Positions 16,145-24,286 of a DNA stretch of 64,000 nt are shown one piece after another. The stretch comes from Enterobacter quasihormaechei (GTDB lineage: Bacteria > Pseudomonadota > Gammaproteobacteria > Enterobacterales > Enterobacteriaceae). The position numbers were made by a program, and so were the translations under genes. Location of the stretch: positions 124,001-188,000 of the forward strand of contig NZ_SJON01000008.1 of the NCBI RefSeq assembly GCF_004331385.1, read 5' to 3'. Below the pieces are notes generated by a model. The model was not told the origin of the DNA. It saw only the letters and a program-made list of their open reading frames with translations, and did no database searches. Position 1 is the first letter of the stretch, and each line of letters opens with the position of its first letter.

Positions 16145-16738
16145 ATGTACCAGTTTGTACTGGGAAAGATCTCCACCCTTAGCGCGGACCCGCTGGCGTC
16201 AACGCTCGCAGACATGGCACCTCAGGGTGCGCGACACGCTTCCTGGCTTGCAGGCCGGACGCTGCTCGCCAGAACCTTATCCCCTTCTCCGCTTCCCGAG
16301 ATAATCTACGGCGAGCAGGGGAAACCGGCCTTCGCTAACGGTCATCCACTGTGGTTTAACCTGAGCCACAGCGGGGACGACATTGCCCTGCTGCTGAGCG
16401 ATGAAGGTGAAGTTGGCTGCGATATTGAAGCGATTCGTCCGCGCGCGAACTGGCAGGCGCTGGCGAATGCCGTCTTCAGCCTTACCGAACATGCCGAGCT
16501 GGAACGTGAAGCGCCGGAAGAGCAGCTTTCCGCCTTCTGGCGCATCTGGACGCGCAAAGAGGCCATCGTCAAGCAGCGTGGCGGCAGCGCGTGGCAGATT
16601 GTCAGCATTGACAGCACCGCCCAGTCGCTTCCGGTCAGCCAGCTACGCTTCGGCTCGCTGAGCCTGGCGGTCTGTACCCCTACCCCCTTCACCCTGACGG
16701 CAGAATCAATCGCTTATTGCGGTACCTCTGCGGCATAA
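16145..16738 (+). CDS. acpT: 4'-phosphopantetheinyl transferase AcpT
   Basis: 197 residues. Transfers phosphopantetheine from CoA to a serine of carrier proteins. The magnesium/CoA motifs are clear: LSHSGDDIALLLSDEGEVGCDIEAIRPR and FWRIWTRKEAIVKQRGGSAW. E. coli AcpT belongs to a carrier-protein cluster that is degenerate in K-12. Here it also stands without any carrier protein nearby, 2 bp after a ketosynthase remnant, so its original partners appear lost. Confidence 0.93.
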   Translation: MYQFVLGKISTLSADPLASTLADMAPQGARHASWLAGRTLLARTLSPSPLPEIIYGEQGKPAFANGHPLWFNLSHSGDDIALLLSDEGEVGCDIEAIRPRANWQALANAVFSLTEHAELEREAPEEQLSAFWRIWTRKEAIVKQRGGSAWQIVSIDSTAQSLPVSQLRFGSLSLAVCTPTPFTLTAESIAYCGTSAA

Positions 16739-16773
16739 AAAAACGGCCATTCCGGTTAATACCGAAATGGCCG
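16737..16773 (-). terminator. padC Rho-independent terminator
   Basis: On the minus strand a 13-bp stem (61-73 pairs with 44-56 of the 16700s, one wobble, TTAA loop) runs into seven T (complement of 16737-16743). It directly follows acpT and ends the padC transcript coming from the right. Confidence 0.85.
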
Positions 16774-16798
16774 ATGTGCATTTAACGCGTTGCGAAGC

Positions 16799-17305
16799 TT
16801 ATTTCAAATTTTCAGGGAAGTTTGCTGGCAGCTCGCTGGCCGCACATGCAATCACGGTATCATCGTTAGCACCACAGTCGCGAACGAAGGTGATGGTGGC
16901 AAATTCATCAATTACTTCAGTCGGATAGGCCGGACCGGCATCACGGTAGCTGTTCATCAGCGGAATGTGATCGTTCTGGAAGCAGACGGTTTTTTCCGGA
17001 TTGTTCATGACCCAGCGCGGGAAGAAAATGGTGCCGTGGAACAGGCTGTCGCCCAGGTTCACAATCAGGCTAACGTCGGTACCGGTTGGCTCGGTCCAGG
17101 AAATTTTATAGATGCTCTCCCCGACGCGGACGATGTACGCCTGCTGATCTTTCACCCAACGATTACCCACCAGACCGCTGTGAATACGGTAGTCGAGCGT
17201 GTTCTCGTTTTTGACGTAAATTTCGTAGTTCCAGCCGTTATCGTAGGTATAAACCAGATGTTTGCCGACGAAGCCGCTTAAGTCATGTTTGTCGAAGGTG
17301 TTCAT
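16799..17305 (-). CDS. padC: Phenolic acid decarboxylase
   Basis: 168-residue cofactor-free decarboxylase that converts p-coumaric, ferulic and caffeic acids to vinylphenols, a detoxification of plant phenolic acids. Family sequence is obvious: HLVYTYDNGWNYEIYVKN, TLDYRIHSGLVGNRWVKDQ, ISWTEPTGTDVSL and FFPRWV..PEKTVCFQNDHIPLM. Tyr and Arg/Glu residues of the active cleft lie in YDNGWNYE and DYRIHSG..NRW. Start MNTFDKHD with GGAGACATC upstream. Divergent from a LysR regulator with a T-N11-A dyad in the gap, so likely induced by phenolic acids through that regulator. Confidence 0.95.
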   Translation of the reverse strand: MNTFDKHDLSGFVGKHLVYTYDNGWNYEIYVKNENTLDYRIHSGLVGNRWVKDQQAYIVRVGESIYKISWTEPTGTDVSLIVNLGDSLFHGTIFFPRWVMNNPEKTVCFQNDHIPLMNSYRDAGPAYPTEVIDEFATITFVRDCGANDDTVIACAASELPANFPENLK

Positions 17306-17372
17306 AAGATGTCTCCTTTGTTTTGATGAAACTATCGTACCCCTTCAAAAAATGAATGAATAACGCTATGTT

Positions 17373-17385
17373 TGAATCAAATTCA
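17373..17385. promoter_or_regulatory. LysR-type operator dyad between padC and its regulator
   Basis: TGAATCAAATTCA is a perfect T-N11-A palindrome (TGAAT-CAA-ATTCA) in the 99-bp divergent gap, 20 bp before the regulator start. A further ATGAAT lies at 17352. This is the classical LysR recognition layout. Confidence 0.6.
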
Positions 17386-17404
17386 TCCAAAATTTAGATT
17401 GATC

Positions 17405-18286
17405 ATGCATAAGACGACGCTAGAACAATGGGCCCTGCTGGAGAGAGTAGTCGAGGCTGGCAGCTTTGCCAGAGCAGCAGAAGAGACGCACCGCAGCCAG
17501 TCCTCGGTTAGCTATAACCTGTCGCTGTTGCAGGAACGGCTTGGCGTGGCGCTTTTAATGACGGAAGGCAGGCGGGCTGTGCTGACCCCGGCGGGTGAGC
17601 TGTTGCTGAATCAGGTGAAGCCGCTGCTGAAAGCCTTCGCCTACGTTGAAACCCGCGCTGCGACCCTGCGCAGCGGGATGCGAACCCGTATTGATTTGAT
17701 GGTAGACAGTATTTTTCCGCGCAGCCGGCTGTTCGCTATTTTGCGGCAGTTTCAGCAGCGGTATCCGCAAACGCAGGTGCGGCTTACCGAGGTGCTGGAA
17801 AACAGCCGCGCGGACGCGCTCAATGATGAAGCCGACGTGATGGTCTTAACCCGCCGCCAGGACGTCACCGGGCTGGGCGAATGGCTGATGAATATCGATT
17901 TTGTTGCCGTTGCGCATCACGCGCACCCGCTGTTCGCGCTGGATACACCGCTTAATGACGAGACGTTACGCCCGTGGCCGCGCATTCAGATCGCAGACAG
18001 CCAGCCCACCGTTCGTCCCGCCGGGGAGTCGTGGACCTTCTCAACCATTGATGCCGCGATCGAAGCGGTGATGTATCAGGTTGGATACGGCTGGCTACCG
18101 GAAGAACGCATTCAGGCCCCGCTCCAGCAAGGCATCCTTAAAACCCTGCCGCTCAGCCACGGCGTACGTCGCGCCACGCCGCTGCACCTCATCGTCAAAC
18201 GCTCCCTCAGCCCGCTGGACGAGCAGGTTGAGACGTTGTTGCGCCTTTTTAAGCAGGAGCCGTCATCGTCACCTGCTACGCTTTAA
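17405..18286 (+). CDS. LysR-family transcriptional regulator, divergent to padC
   Basis: 293 residues. The N-terminal winged helix-turn-helix (TTLEQWALLERVVEAGSFARAAEETHRSQSSVSYNLSLLQERLGVALL) and C-terminal effector domain (RTRIDLMVDSIFPRSRLFAIL..) are intact. I prefer ATG 17405 (MHKTTLEQW), the normal LysR N-terminal length; the frame is open to a TTG at 17372, but that would overlap the operator. Likely activates padC. The SDR gene follows 32 bp later in the same direction. Confidence 0.88.
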   Translation: MHKTTLEQWALLERVVEAGSFARAAEETHRSQSSVSYNLSLLQERLGVALLMTEGRRAVLTPAGELLLNQVKPLLKAFAYVETRAATLRSGMRTRIDLMVDSIFPRSRLFAILRQFQQRYPQTQVRLTEVLENSRADALNDEADVMVLTRRQDVTGLGEWLMNIDFVAVAHHAHPLFALDTPLNDETLRPWPRIQIADSQPTVRPAGESWTFSTIDAAIEAVMYQVGYGWLPEERIQAPLQQGILKTLPLSHGVRRATPLHLIVKRSLSPLDEQVETLLRLFKQEPSSSPATL

Positions 18287-18318
18287 GTTTTGAACCAGAA
18301 GACGACAAGGAGCGAACG

Positions 18319-19113
18319 ATGAAAATCGACTTAACGGGAAAAGTGGCGCTGGTGACCGCGTCCACCGGCGGTATAGGGTTTGCCATCGCCCGCGGGCTGG
18401 CGGAGAGCGGTGCGGAAGTGATCGTGAACGGGCGCAGCATCGACTCGGTGAACAAAGGTATTCAGGCCTTACAGCAGGTGGTGCCTGGCGTACAGGTCCG
18501 TGCCGCCATCGCCGATCTGAGCTCGCAGGAGGGCGTTGACGAACTGCTCAGGGTTGCCACTCACGTCGATATTCTGGTGAATAACGCCGGGATTTATGGT
18601 CAGCAGGATTTTTATTCCACCGACGACGAGACCTGGGAACGCTACTGGCAAACCAACGTGATGTCCGGCGTGCGCCTCTCCCGCGCCCTGCTGCCTGGCA
18701 TGGTGCAAAAAGGCTGGGGTCGGGTGGTGTTTATCTCGTCAGAATCGGCCTGCAATATTCCGGCGGATATGATCCACTATGGCGTAACGAAAACAGCCCA
18801 GCTTTCGCTGGCGCGCGGTCTGGCGAAGTTTGTGGCGGGCAGCGGCGTCACGGTGAACAGCGTGCTGCCGGGCCCGACGATGTCGGACGGCTTTGCCGCG
18901 ATGATGAAGGACGAGATCGAGAGAACCGGCAAATCGCTGGAGCAGCTGGCGAAAGCGTTCGTGATGGAGAATCGCCCCAGCTCGGTGATTCAGCGCGCCG
19001 CCACGGTGGAAGAAGTGGCCAACATGGTCGTTTACGTCTGTTCGATGCAGGCCTCCGCGACTTCCGGCGCGGCGCTGCGCGTTGACGGTGGCGTGGTGGA
19101 TGACATCGTTTGA
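18319..19113 (+). CDS. SDR-family oxidoreductase
   Basis: 264-residue short-chain dehydrogenase/reductase. NAD(P) motif VTASTGGIGFAIARG (a TASTGGIG variant of TGxxxGIG), structural LVNNAGIYG, catalytic Ser in VFISSESACN and YxxxK in IHYGVTK. The C-terminus has the usual SGAALRVDGGVVDDIV. It follows the LysR gene closely and may be in the same unit. Substrate unknown; a link to phenolic compounds is only suggested by position. Confidence 0.88.
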   Translation: MKIDLTGKVALVTASTGGIGFAIARGLAESGAEVIVNGRSIDSVNKGIQALQQVVPGVQVRAAIADLSSQEGVDELLRVATHVDILVNNAGIYGQQDFYSTDDETWERYWQTNVMSGVRLSRALLPGMVQKGWGRVVFISSESACNIPADMIHYGVTKTAQLSLARGLAKFVAGSGVTVNSVLPGPTMSDGFAAMMKDEIERTGKSLEQLAKAFVMENRPSSVIQRAATVEEVANMVVYVCSMQASATSGAALRVDGGVVDDIV

Positions 19114-19219
19114 CCCGTCAGGCCACAGGTTCGAGAAAAAATGAGATCGGATAGAAGGACTGCGAAGGTAAAGCAGGTAAACTAGTGAACAGAATGTGTA
19201 TTTCAGCTAAGACGTATTT

Positions 19220-19879
19220 ATGACCAATATGATTGCCGACGAAGCCGTGGCGAAGTCCAGCGTGCTCTCTGTCTTTGACTTTGATGGTACGTTGACGCAC
19301 CACGACAGCTTTATTCCTTTCCTGCGCTTTGCCTTTGGCAAGCGCTACTTTGCTGGCCGACTGGTGCGCATGGCCCTGCCTACGCTGCACTGCGTGCGCC
19401 GCAAGCTGACGCGCGATGAGCTGAAAGAGGTGCTGATCAAAACCTTCCTGACGGGCGTAGATGAACACTGGTTACGTCAGCAGGCGGAAGCCTTCTGTGA
19501 AAAATACTGGAGCAAGCTGATGCGCCCGGAAGGGGTCATGGCCGTCGCCAACGAAGTCAATTCTGGTGCGGAAGTGACGATTTGCTCCGCCTCCCCGGCG
19601 CTGGTATTGCAGCCGTGGGCCGATAAGCTCGGCATTAAGCTGATTGGCACGCAGCTGGAAGTGAAGGACGGCAAGCTGACCGGGCGGATCACCGGCCATA
19701 ACTGCCGTTGTGCGCAGAAGGTGGCGAGGCTGGAGAAGGTGTATGGGGATTTGAACGCGTATCACCTGCGCGCCTGGGGCGACACCCGTGGCGACCACGA
19801 GCTGCTGGCGGCGGCGCAGGATCCGCACTGGCGCCATTTCCATCATCCGAGCAAGCGCCGGAATTCACCAATAAGGTAG
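19220..19879 (+). CDS. HAD-IB family phosphatase
   Basis: 219 residues. All HAD motifs are present: nucleophile and acid/base in FDFDGTLTHHD (Asp20, Asp22), motif II serine in ICSASPA, motif III lysine in CAQKVARLEKVYG, and motif IV GDTRGDHELL. The layout resembles SerB-like and PgpC/YfhB-like HAD-IB proteins; the substrate (a phosphoserine, phosphatidylglycerophosphate or other ester) cannot be told. The upstream gap of 106 bp shows no strong Shine-Dalgarno. Confidence 0.85.
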   Translation: MTNMIADEAVAKSSVLSVFDFDGTLTHHDSFIPFLRFAFGKRYFAGRLVRMALPTLHCVRRKLTRDELKEVLIKTFLTGVDEHWLRQQAEAFCEKYWSKLMRPEGVMAVANEVNSGAEVTICSASPALVLQPWADKLGIKLIGTQLEVKDGKLTGRITGHNCRCAQKVARLEKVYGDLNAYHLRAWGDTRGDHELLAAAQDPHWRHFHHPSKRRNSPIR

Positions 19880-19885
19880 CCTTTT

Positions 19886-19957
19886 GCCGGGTGGCGGCTG
19901 CGCCTTACCCGGCCTACAACCCAATCGTAGGCCCGGTAAGCGAAGCGCCACCGGGCG
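19886..19957. repeat. REP/BIME pair (copy 4)
   Basis: GCCGGGTGGCGGCTGCGCC.. (19886-19919) and the inverse unit GTAGGCCCGGTAAGCGAAGC.. ending in CCACCGGGC (19957). Between the convergent HAD and TerC genes. Confidence 0.9.
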
Positions 19958-19962
19958 GTACA

Positions 19963-20988
19963 TCAGGCCTCACGTTTCCCCGGGAACATTACGCTCGCAA
20001 TAATCCCCAGCGCCAGTACCCCCAGCACCACAAACAGGCTTGCCGTGGCACCGATGTTATAACCGTGATGCCAGAAGTGGTCGGTCGCATTTAGCCCCAG
20101 CTTGAACGCCACGAAGAACAGCAGCAGCACGACCGCTTTCTCCAGATGCACCAGATACTGCTTCAGCGCCTCCAGCACGAAGTAGAGGGTACGCAGGCCG
20201 AGGATCGCGAACATCATTGCGCTGTAGATAATCAGCGGCTCGCGGCTGACGGCAATGATGGCGGGAACGGAGTCGAACGCGAACATCACGTCGGACAGCT
20301 CTACCACCGCCACGCAGAGCAGCAGCGGCGTCGCGTAGCGCTTCGCCTTCTTCACGCGGCCTACCATCACATCCTTGTTTTCAGGCTTCTCCAGCTCGGC
20401 ATCCACCTCTTTCTGGGTCAGGATAAACGCGTGGCTGCTGATTTTTGGCCAGACCGGATAGAAGCGTTTTACCAGGCGGTACGCCAGGTGGTTAGAGTAA
20501 TCTTCGACTTCATCGCTCTCTTCATTGCGTTTCAGCATCATCACCGCCGTCCAGCCGACGACCAGCGCAAAAATGACCTCAACGTACGGCCCGAGGCTCA
20601 GGAGGCTGGTGCCGATGGCCACAAAAATCCCGCGGAACACAATCGCCCCCAGCACGCCCCAGTAGAGCACGCGGTGGCGATACTTATCCGGCACGCCGAA
20701 CCAGGCGAAGATCGCCATCATCACGAACAGGTTGTCGACGGAGAGCACCTCTTCCAGCGCATAGCCGGTAAGGAACAGACTCGCCATCTCTGCGCCGTGG
20801 TGCACGTATAAGAAGCCGGCAAACGCCATGGCCATCATGACCCAGAAGATGGACCACATAGCCGCGCTTTTCAGCGAGATAGGTTTATCGTGACGGTGCA
20901 TGAAGAGGTCGATAAACATCGCCCCAACGGCCATCACCACAAAGACAACAACGGTTTCCGTCGGGAAACCGAGATGAGCAGCAGACAT
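19963..20988 (-). CDS. TerC-family integral membrane protein
   Basis: 341 residues, seven to nine membrane helices. The charged motifs of the family are in helices: LFLTGYALEEVLSVDNLFVMMAIFAWFGVP and VAVVELSDVMFAFDSVPAI, with acidic residues thought to handle metal ions. It is much closer to the TerC of tellurite plasmids than to E. coli Alx as I recall both, yet no terABDE genes are nearby. ATG 20988 follows AAAGGG; the frame continues upstream to 21162 without a start signal. A 190-nt region upstream has hairpin potential and no other gene. Metal export or metallation of exported enzymes is a family-level guess. Confidence 0.9.
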   Translation of the reverse strand: MSAAHLGFPTETVVVFVVMAVGAMFIDLFMHRHDKPISLKSAAMWSIFWVMMAMAFAGFLYVHHGAEMASLFLTGYALEEVLSVDNLFVMMAIFAWFGVPDKYRHRVLYWGVLGAIVFRGIFVAIGTSLLSLGPYVEVIFALVVGWTAVMMLKRNEESDEVEDYSNHLAYRLVKRFYPVWPKISSHAFILTQKEVDAELEKPENKDVMVGRVKKAKRYATPLLLCVAVVELSDVMFAFDSVPAIIAVSREPLIIYSAMMFAILGLRTLYFVLEALKQYLVHLEKAVVLLLFFVAFKLGLNATDHFWHHGYNIGATASLFVVLGVLALGIIASVMFPGKREA

Positions 20989-21180
20989 AGACAACCCTTT
21001 TAAGAAGACAAAACACAACACCATGCAGGCTGGCGTAGACCAGAAGTGAGAATGGGGGAACGTGTTATCCGCATCTACCCCACTAAACCGCAGCTCTGTG
21101 GCTGCGCAAGGTGTGTACTTTACCTCACAACGTAGGGTGGTGCATCTGTCGTTTAGGCGCATTTAGCAGAGCGCGTTATC

Positions 21181-21293
21181 TGTGAGTCACGTCTTATTTA
21201 CATCATTTAAACCTTCCATTAACTGGATAAAAAGAACGCGCCGACGCTATAGTGGTTTTGTTTAATAAAACTGAGTTGTACCTGATAAAACCA
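21181..21293 (+). promoter_or_regulatory. Promoter module A (MFS gene), duplicate of module B
   Basis: 113 bp that align without gaps to 23468-23580, about 77 identities by hand count. Conserved blocks at equal spacing are TGTGAGTCAC..TTTACATCA, CTGG(A/C)TAAA at the -35 position, CGCTATAGT with -10 TATAGT (21248-21253), TTGTAC and TAAAAC downstream of the likely start point. The poor -35 suggests activator dependence. Confidence 0.7.
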
Positions 21294-21316
21294 AGAACAG
21301 ACCCTGCGAGGAACTC

Positions 21317-22651
21317 ATGACAGAACATATTCGTAATGGCGTTGCCGCCACTGAGGACATAGAACGAAAGACTATGCGCAAGGTGATCTGGCGTATTCTC
21401 CCGTTTCTGATAGTCAGTTATCTGGTCTCTATTATCGATCGCGGCAATATCGGCATGGCTTCGCTACAGATGAATGAGGATCTCGGCCTCAGCAAAGCGG
21501 CGTTTGGCTTCGCCAGCAGTCTCTATTTCGTGGCGTATTTTCTGTTTGAAGTTCCAAGCAATCTGGCGATGCAGAAGGTGGGCGCACGTCTGTGGATCCC
21601 CCGCATTATGATCAGCTGGGGGGTGGTATCCATGTGCATGGCACTGGTACAAAACACCACGTCGCTTTATATCGTGCGTTTTCTGCTGGGAGCCGCTGAA
21701 GCGGGCTTTTTCCCCGGCGTCGTACTCTTTTTGACCTGGTGGATCCCTGCCCGCTACCGTGCGCGAATTATCGCGTCCTTTATGGTCGCGATCCCGCTGG
21801 CCAATTTTATCGGCTCGCCGCTGTCGGGGTTGATTCTGTCACTGGACGGCTGGTTAGGTCTGCGCGGCTGGCATCTGCTGTTTATCATTGAAGGCTTACC
21901 CGCGGTTCTGCTGGGTATTGCCGCCTGGTTTGTTCTTCGCGATCGCCCGCACCAGGCTAACTGGCTTAACGCGGAGCAGAAAAAATGGCTGGAAACAACG
22001 CTTGAAAGCGAGCGTCAGCAGCAAAAAAATATCGGCCACCAGACAACGTGGCAGCTGCTCCGGCATCGTCAAATCTGGCTGCTGGCGCTGATTTACGCAG
22101 GCGCGTCCTCAGCAGGCACCACCATCAGCGTCTGGTCACCGCAGCTGCTGAAATCGTTCCATCTTGATAATCTGGAGACGGGTCTGCTCAACGCCATTCC
22201 TTACGGCCTGGCATCCGTACTGATGATTGTCTGGGGACGGAGTTCTGACCGAACCAATGAACGCCGCTGGCATACCGCGCTGACGCTATTCATGATTGCC
22301 GCAGGCGTAGTTGCCGCATTTGTCAGCGTCTCTCTTTCTGCCACCCTTATTATTTTGAGCATCATGCTGATAGGCGCGTATTCAATGAAGGGGCCGTTCT
22401 GGGCGCTGGCGTCAGGCTGGATGAGCAGCACGTCGGCTGCTGCGGGGCTGGCCGCGATTGGCGCCATCGCTAACCTTATCGGCGGCGCGGTGATGGTCAA
22501 CGCTTACGGCATCATTAACGAGCGGACGGGTAGCCACACGCTGGCCATGCTTCCTCTGGCTGCGCTGTGCGTCGCGGGGGGTGTCGCAGTGTTGGTGATG
22601 GGACGCCAGGCCCGCAATGCGCATCTGCATGAAAAACAGGTCACCCATTAG
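21317..22651 (+). CDS. MFS transporter, anion:cation symporter type
   Basis: 444 residues, 12 membrane helices. The loop 2-3 region and the helix 4 segment VRFLLGAAEAGFFPGVVLFLTWWIPARYRARIIASFM are typical of the ACS family, which carries organic anions such as glucarate, galactonate, tartrate or phthalate. ATG 21317 follows CGAGGAACTC. The promoter module is nearly duplicated in front of the RraA-like gene, so the transporter and the two enzymes downstream are probably co-regulated. An organic acid substrate is likely. Confidence 0.9.
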   Translation: MTEHIRNGVAATEDIERKTMRKVIWRILPFLIVSYLVSIIDRGNIGMASLQMNEDLGLSKAAFGFASSLYFVAYFLFEVPSNLAMQKVGARLWIPRIMISWGVVSMCMALVQNTTSLYIVRFLLGAAEAGFFPGVVLFLTWWIPARYRARIIASFMVAIPLANFIGSPLSGLILSLDGWLGLRGWHLLFIIEGLPAVLLGIAAWFVLRDRPHQANWLNAEQKKWLETTLESERQQQKNIGHQTTWQLLRHRQIWLLALIYAGASSAGTTISVWSPQLLKSFHLDNLETGLLNAIPYGLASVLMIVWGRSSDRTNERRWHTALTLFMIAAGVVAAFVSVSLSATLIILSIMLIGAYSMKGPFWALASGWMSSTSAAAGLAAIGAIANLIGGAVMVNAYGIINERTGSHTLAMLPLAALCVAGGVAVLVMGRQARNAHLHEKQVTH

Positions 22652-22686
22652 ACATAAAACAGCGGGACGCCCGTCCCGCTTTATGC

Positions 22687-23424
22687 TCAGAGGCTCTCTT
22701 CCGCAGCGTCTTGCGTTTCCCCATAAAACTGCTGGCAGAAAGCCTTACTCGCCCCCATTTTCTGCGACAGGCGACTGGCGGTGGCGTGCATCAGCTGGCT
22801 GATCCCCTGTTCACGGCGATCTTCAGTCAGTCTGGAGATGGGCCCGGTCAGCGCCAGCGCCGCAATCAGCTTGTCATTGACGCCGAAGACGGGCATCGCA
22901 AACGCCGCGGTATGCGGGTCTCGAGCACCTGAGGTATAGAGCGGAACAGCGGGCTCCCCCTCTGGTAGCGCATCATTAAGGCCCCAGTGGCGAAGCACTT
23001 TACTGATGGCAGAATCGTCCAGCGGAAACTGAGTACCCGGCAGATTACTGTGGCGTAGCCCGTGGGAGGCTTCCGCACGGAACAGGCACAAACGTTGCCC
23101 GCCTTCTAACACATACCAGCTGGCGCTCTCCTGAGAGGCCTGAGATAACGCCTGAAGCTCAGGCTGCACCACCCGGGAAAGATGAAAAGATTGCTCATAA
23201 AGCTTACCGAGGTAAAGCAGACGTGGGCCAAGCGCGTAATTGCCGTCATCGTGCCTGACGACATAGTTCATTCGTTCAAGCGAATTCATTAACCGGTAAA
23301 CCGTGGTTTTGTGATAACCCGATAGCTGCGCCAGCGCGGTCAGCGTCAGGCTCTCATCGCCGGGACGAAAGCAATCCAGTAAAGCCAGCGCTTTTTCGAC
23401 CGCCACAACGCCTTCATTACCCAT
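22687..23424 (-). CDS. IclR-family transcriptional regulator
   Basis: 245 residues. The N-terminal winged helix (VEKALALLDCFRPGDESLTLTALAQLSGYHKTTVYRLMNSLERMNYVV) is followed by an IclR effector domain (YALGPRLLYLGKLYE.., CLFRAEASHGLRH..., AFAMPVFGVNDKLIAALALTGPISRLT). Three ATGs lie in a row; only the third (23424) has normal spacing from AGGAG. It sits between, and opposite to, the MFS gene and the RraA/dehydrogenase pair, so it is the best candidate to bind the two matching promoter modules. Confidence 0.9.
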   Translation of the reverse strand: MGNEGVVAVEKALALLDCFRPGDESLTLTALAQLSGYHKTTVYRLMNSLERMNYVVRHDDGNYALGPRLLYLGKLYEQSFHLSRVVQPELQALSQASQESASWYVLEGGQRLCLFRAEASHGLRHSNLPGTQFPLDDSAISKVLRHWGLNDALPEGEPAVPLYTSGARDPHTAAFAMPVFGVNDKLIAALALTGPISRLTEDRREQGISQLMHATASRLSQKMGASKAFCQQFYGETQDAAEESL

Positions 23425-23467
23425 CATCATCTCCTTTTCTGCTCGGCAGTGAGTGTACCTCAATTTT

Positions 23468-23580
23468 TGTGAGTCACTTCGTGTTTACATCACAAACGCC
23501 GTTGCAGATCTGGCTAAAGGGAAAGCTACACCGCTATAGTTGTTTTGTATTGTACACCTGCATTGTACACAGTAAAACAA
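23468..23580 (+). promoter_or_regulatory. Promoter module B (RraA-like gene), duplicate of module A
   Basis: Same blocks as module A at the same spacing, with -10 TATAGT at 23535-23540. It contains an extra direct repeat ATTGTACAC (about 23549 and 23563). It also covers the upstream region of the divergent IclR gene, allowing autoregulation. Confidence 0.7.
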
Positions 23581-23593
23581 TATGGAGGCATTC

Positions 23594-24286
23594 ATGTCCG
23601 TTTCAGAAAAACCATTCATTAACCGTCAGTTCGAACGCGTGTCGACCGAAGAGGTTCACCAGGCCGCTGAGTATCAGGCCGCTATCCTCGCGGATGTTGC
23701 CGGCCGCCGCGGTACGCTCCATGGTCGTATCAAACCGCTCGCACCTCAGATGGCCGTTGCGGGCCCGGCTGTGACCGTGGAGGTGCGCCCGGGAGATAAT
23801 CTGGCCATCCATGCCGCAATGGCCGTCGCCCAGCCTGGCGATGTGCTGGTTATTGACGGCAAAGGCGACCTGACCTGTGCGCTGCTCGGCGAGATTATGG
23901 CGACTCAGGCCCAGGCAAGTGGGATCGCGGGCATCATCATTGACGGAGCGGTACGTGATGCCGATACCCTGAGTAAAGGGCATTATCCCGTCTTCGCCGC
24001 CGGTCTAAACCCCTGTGGCCCGACAAAATCCATTCCTGGCCGGGTTAATCACCCCATCTCTATCGCTGGCGCGACGGTCCGGGCCGGGGATCTGATTGTT
24101 GCGGATATCGACGGCGTGGTGGCGATCCCGCGTGATGAAGTGCAGGCCATTATCGCCATGGCCAAAGGGAAACTCGAAACAGAGACCCGACGTCTTGCCG
24201 CTATTCGTGAGGGTGATTTGCGTCCACACTGGCTTAACGACGCGCTGCGCAAGGCGGGCATGTTATCTGACGGGGAGACGCTGTAA
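23594..24286 (+). CDS. RraA-like / 4-hydroxy-4-methyl-2-oxoglutarate aldolase family protein
   Basis: 230 residues, class II (metal-dependent) pyruvate aldolase family related to RraA. Seen: GPAVTVEVRPGDNLAIHAAMAVAQPGDVLVIDGKGD, the Gly-Glu segment LLGEIMATQAQASGIAG and the metal/pyruvate motif IIIDGAVRDADTL (Asp and Arg). True RraA (RNase E inhibitor) is about 160 residues; the extended C-terminus and the neighbours favour the aldolase/oxaloacetate decarboxylase branch. ATG 23594 has GGAGG 5 bp upstream; an ATG at 23582 lacks one. The stop overlaps the dehydrogenase start by one base. Confidence 0.88.
   Translation: MSVSEKPFINRQFERVSTEEVHQAAEYQAAILADVAGRRGTLHGRIKPLAPQMAVAGPAVTVEVRPGDNLAIHAAMAVAQPGDVLVIDGKGDLTCALLGEIMATQAQASGIAGIIIDGAVRDADTLSKGHYPVFAAGLNPCGPTKSIPGRVNHPISIAGATVRAGDLIVADIDGVVAIPRDEVQAIIAMAKGKLETETRRLAAIREGDLRPHWLNDALRKAGMLSDGETL

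Noticed and set aside
20989-21180. yybP-ykoY manganese riboswitch before the TerC gene
   Set aside because: The core GGGGAGUA and matching second loop are not visible; kept only as a low-confidence finding about the leader.
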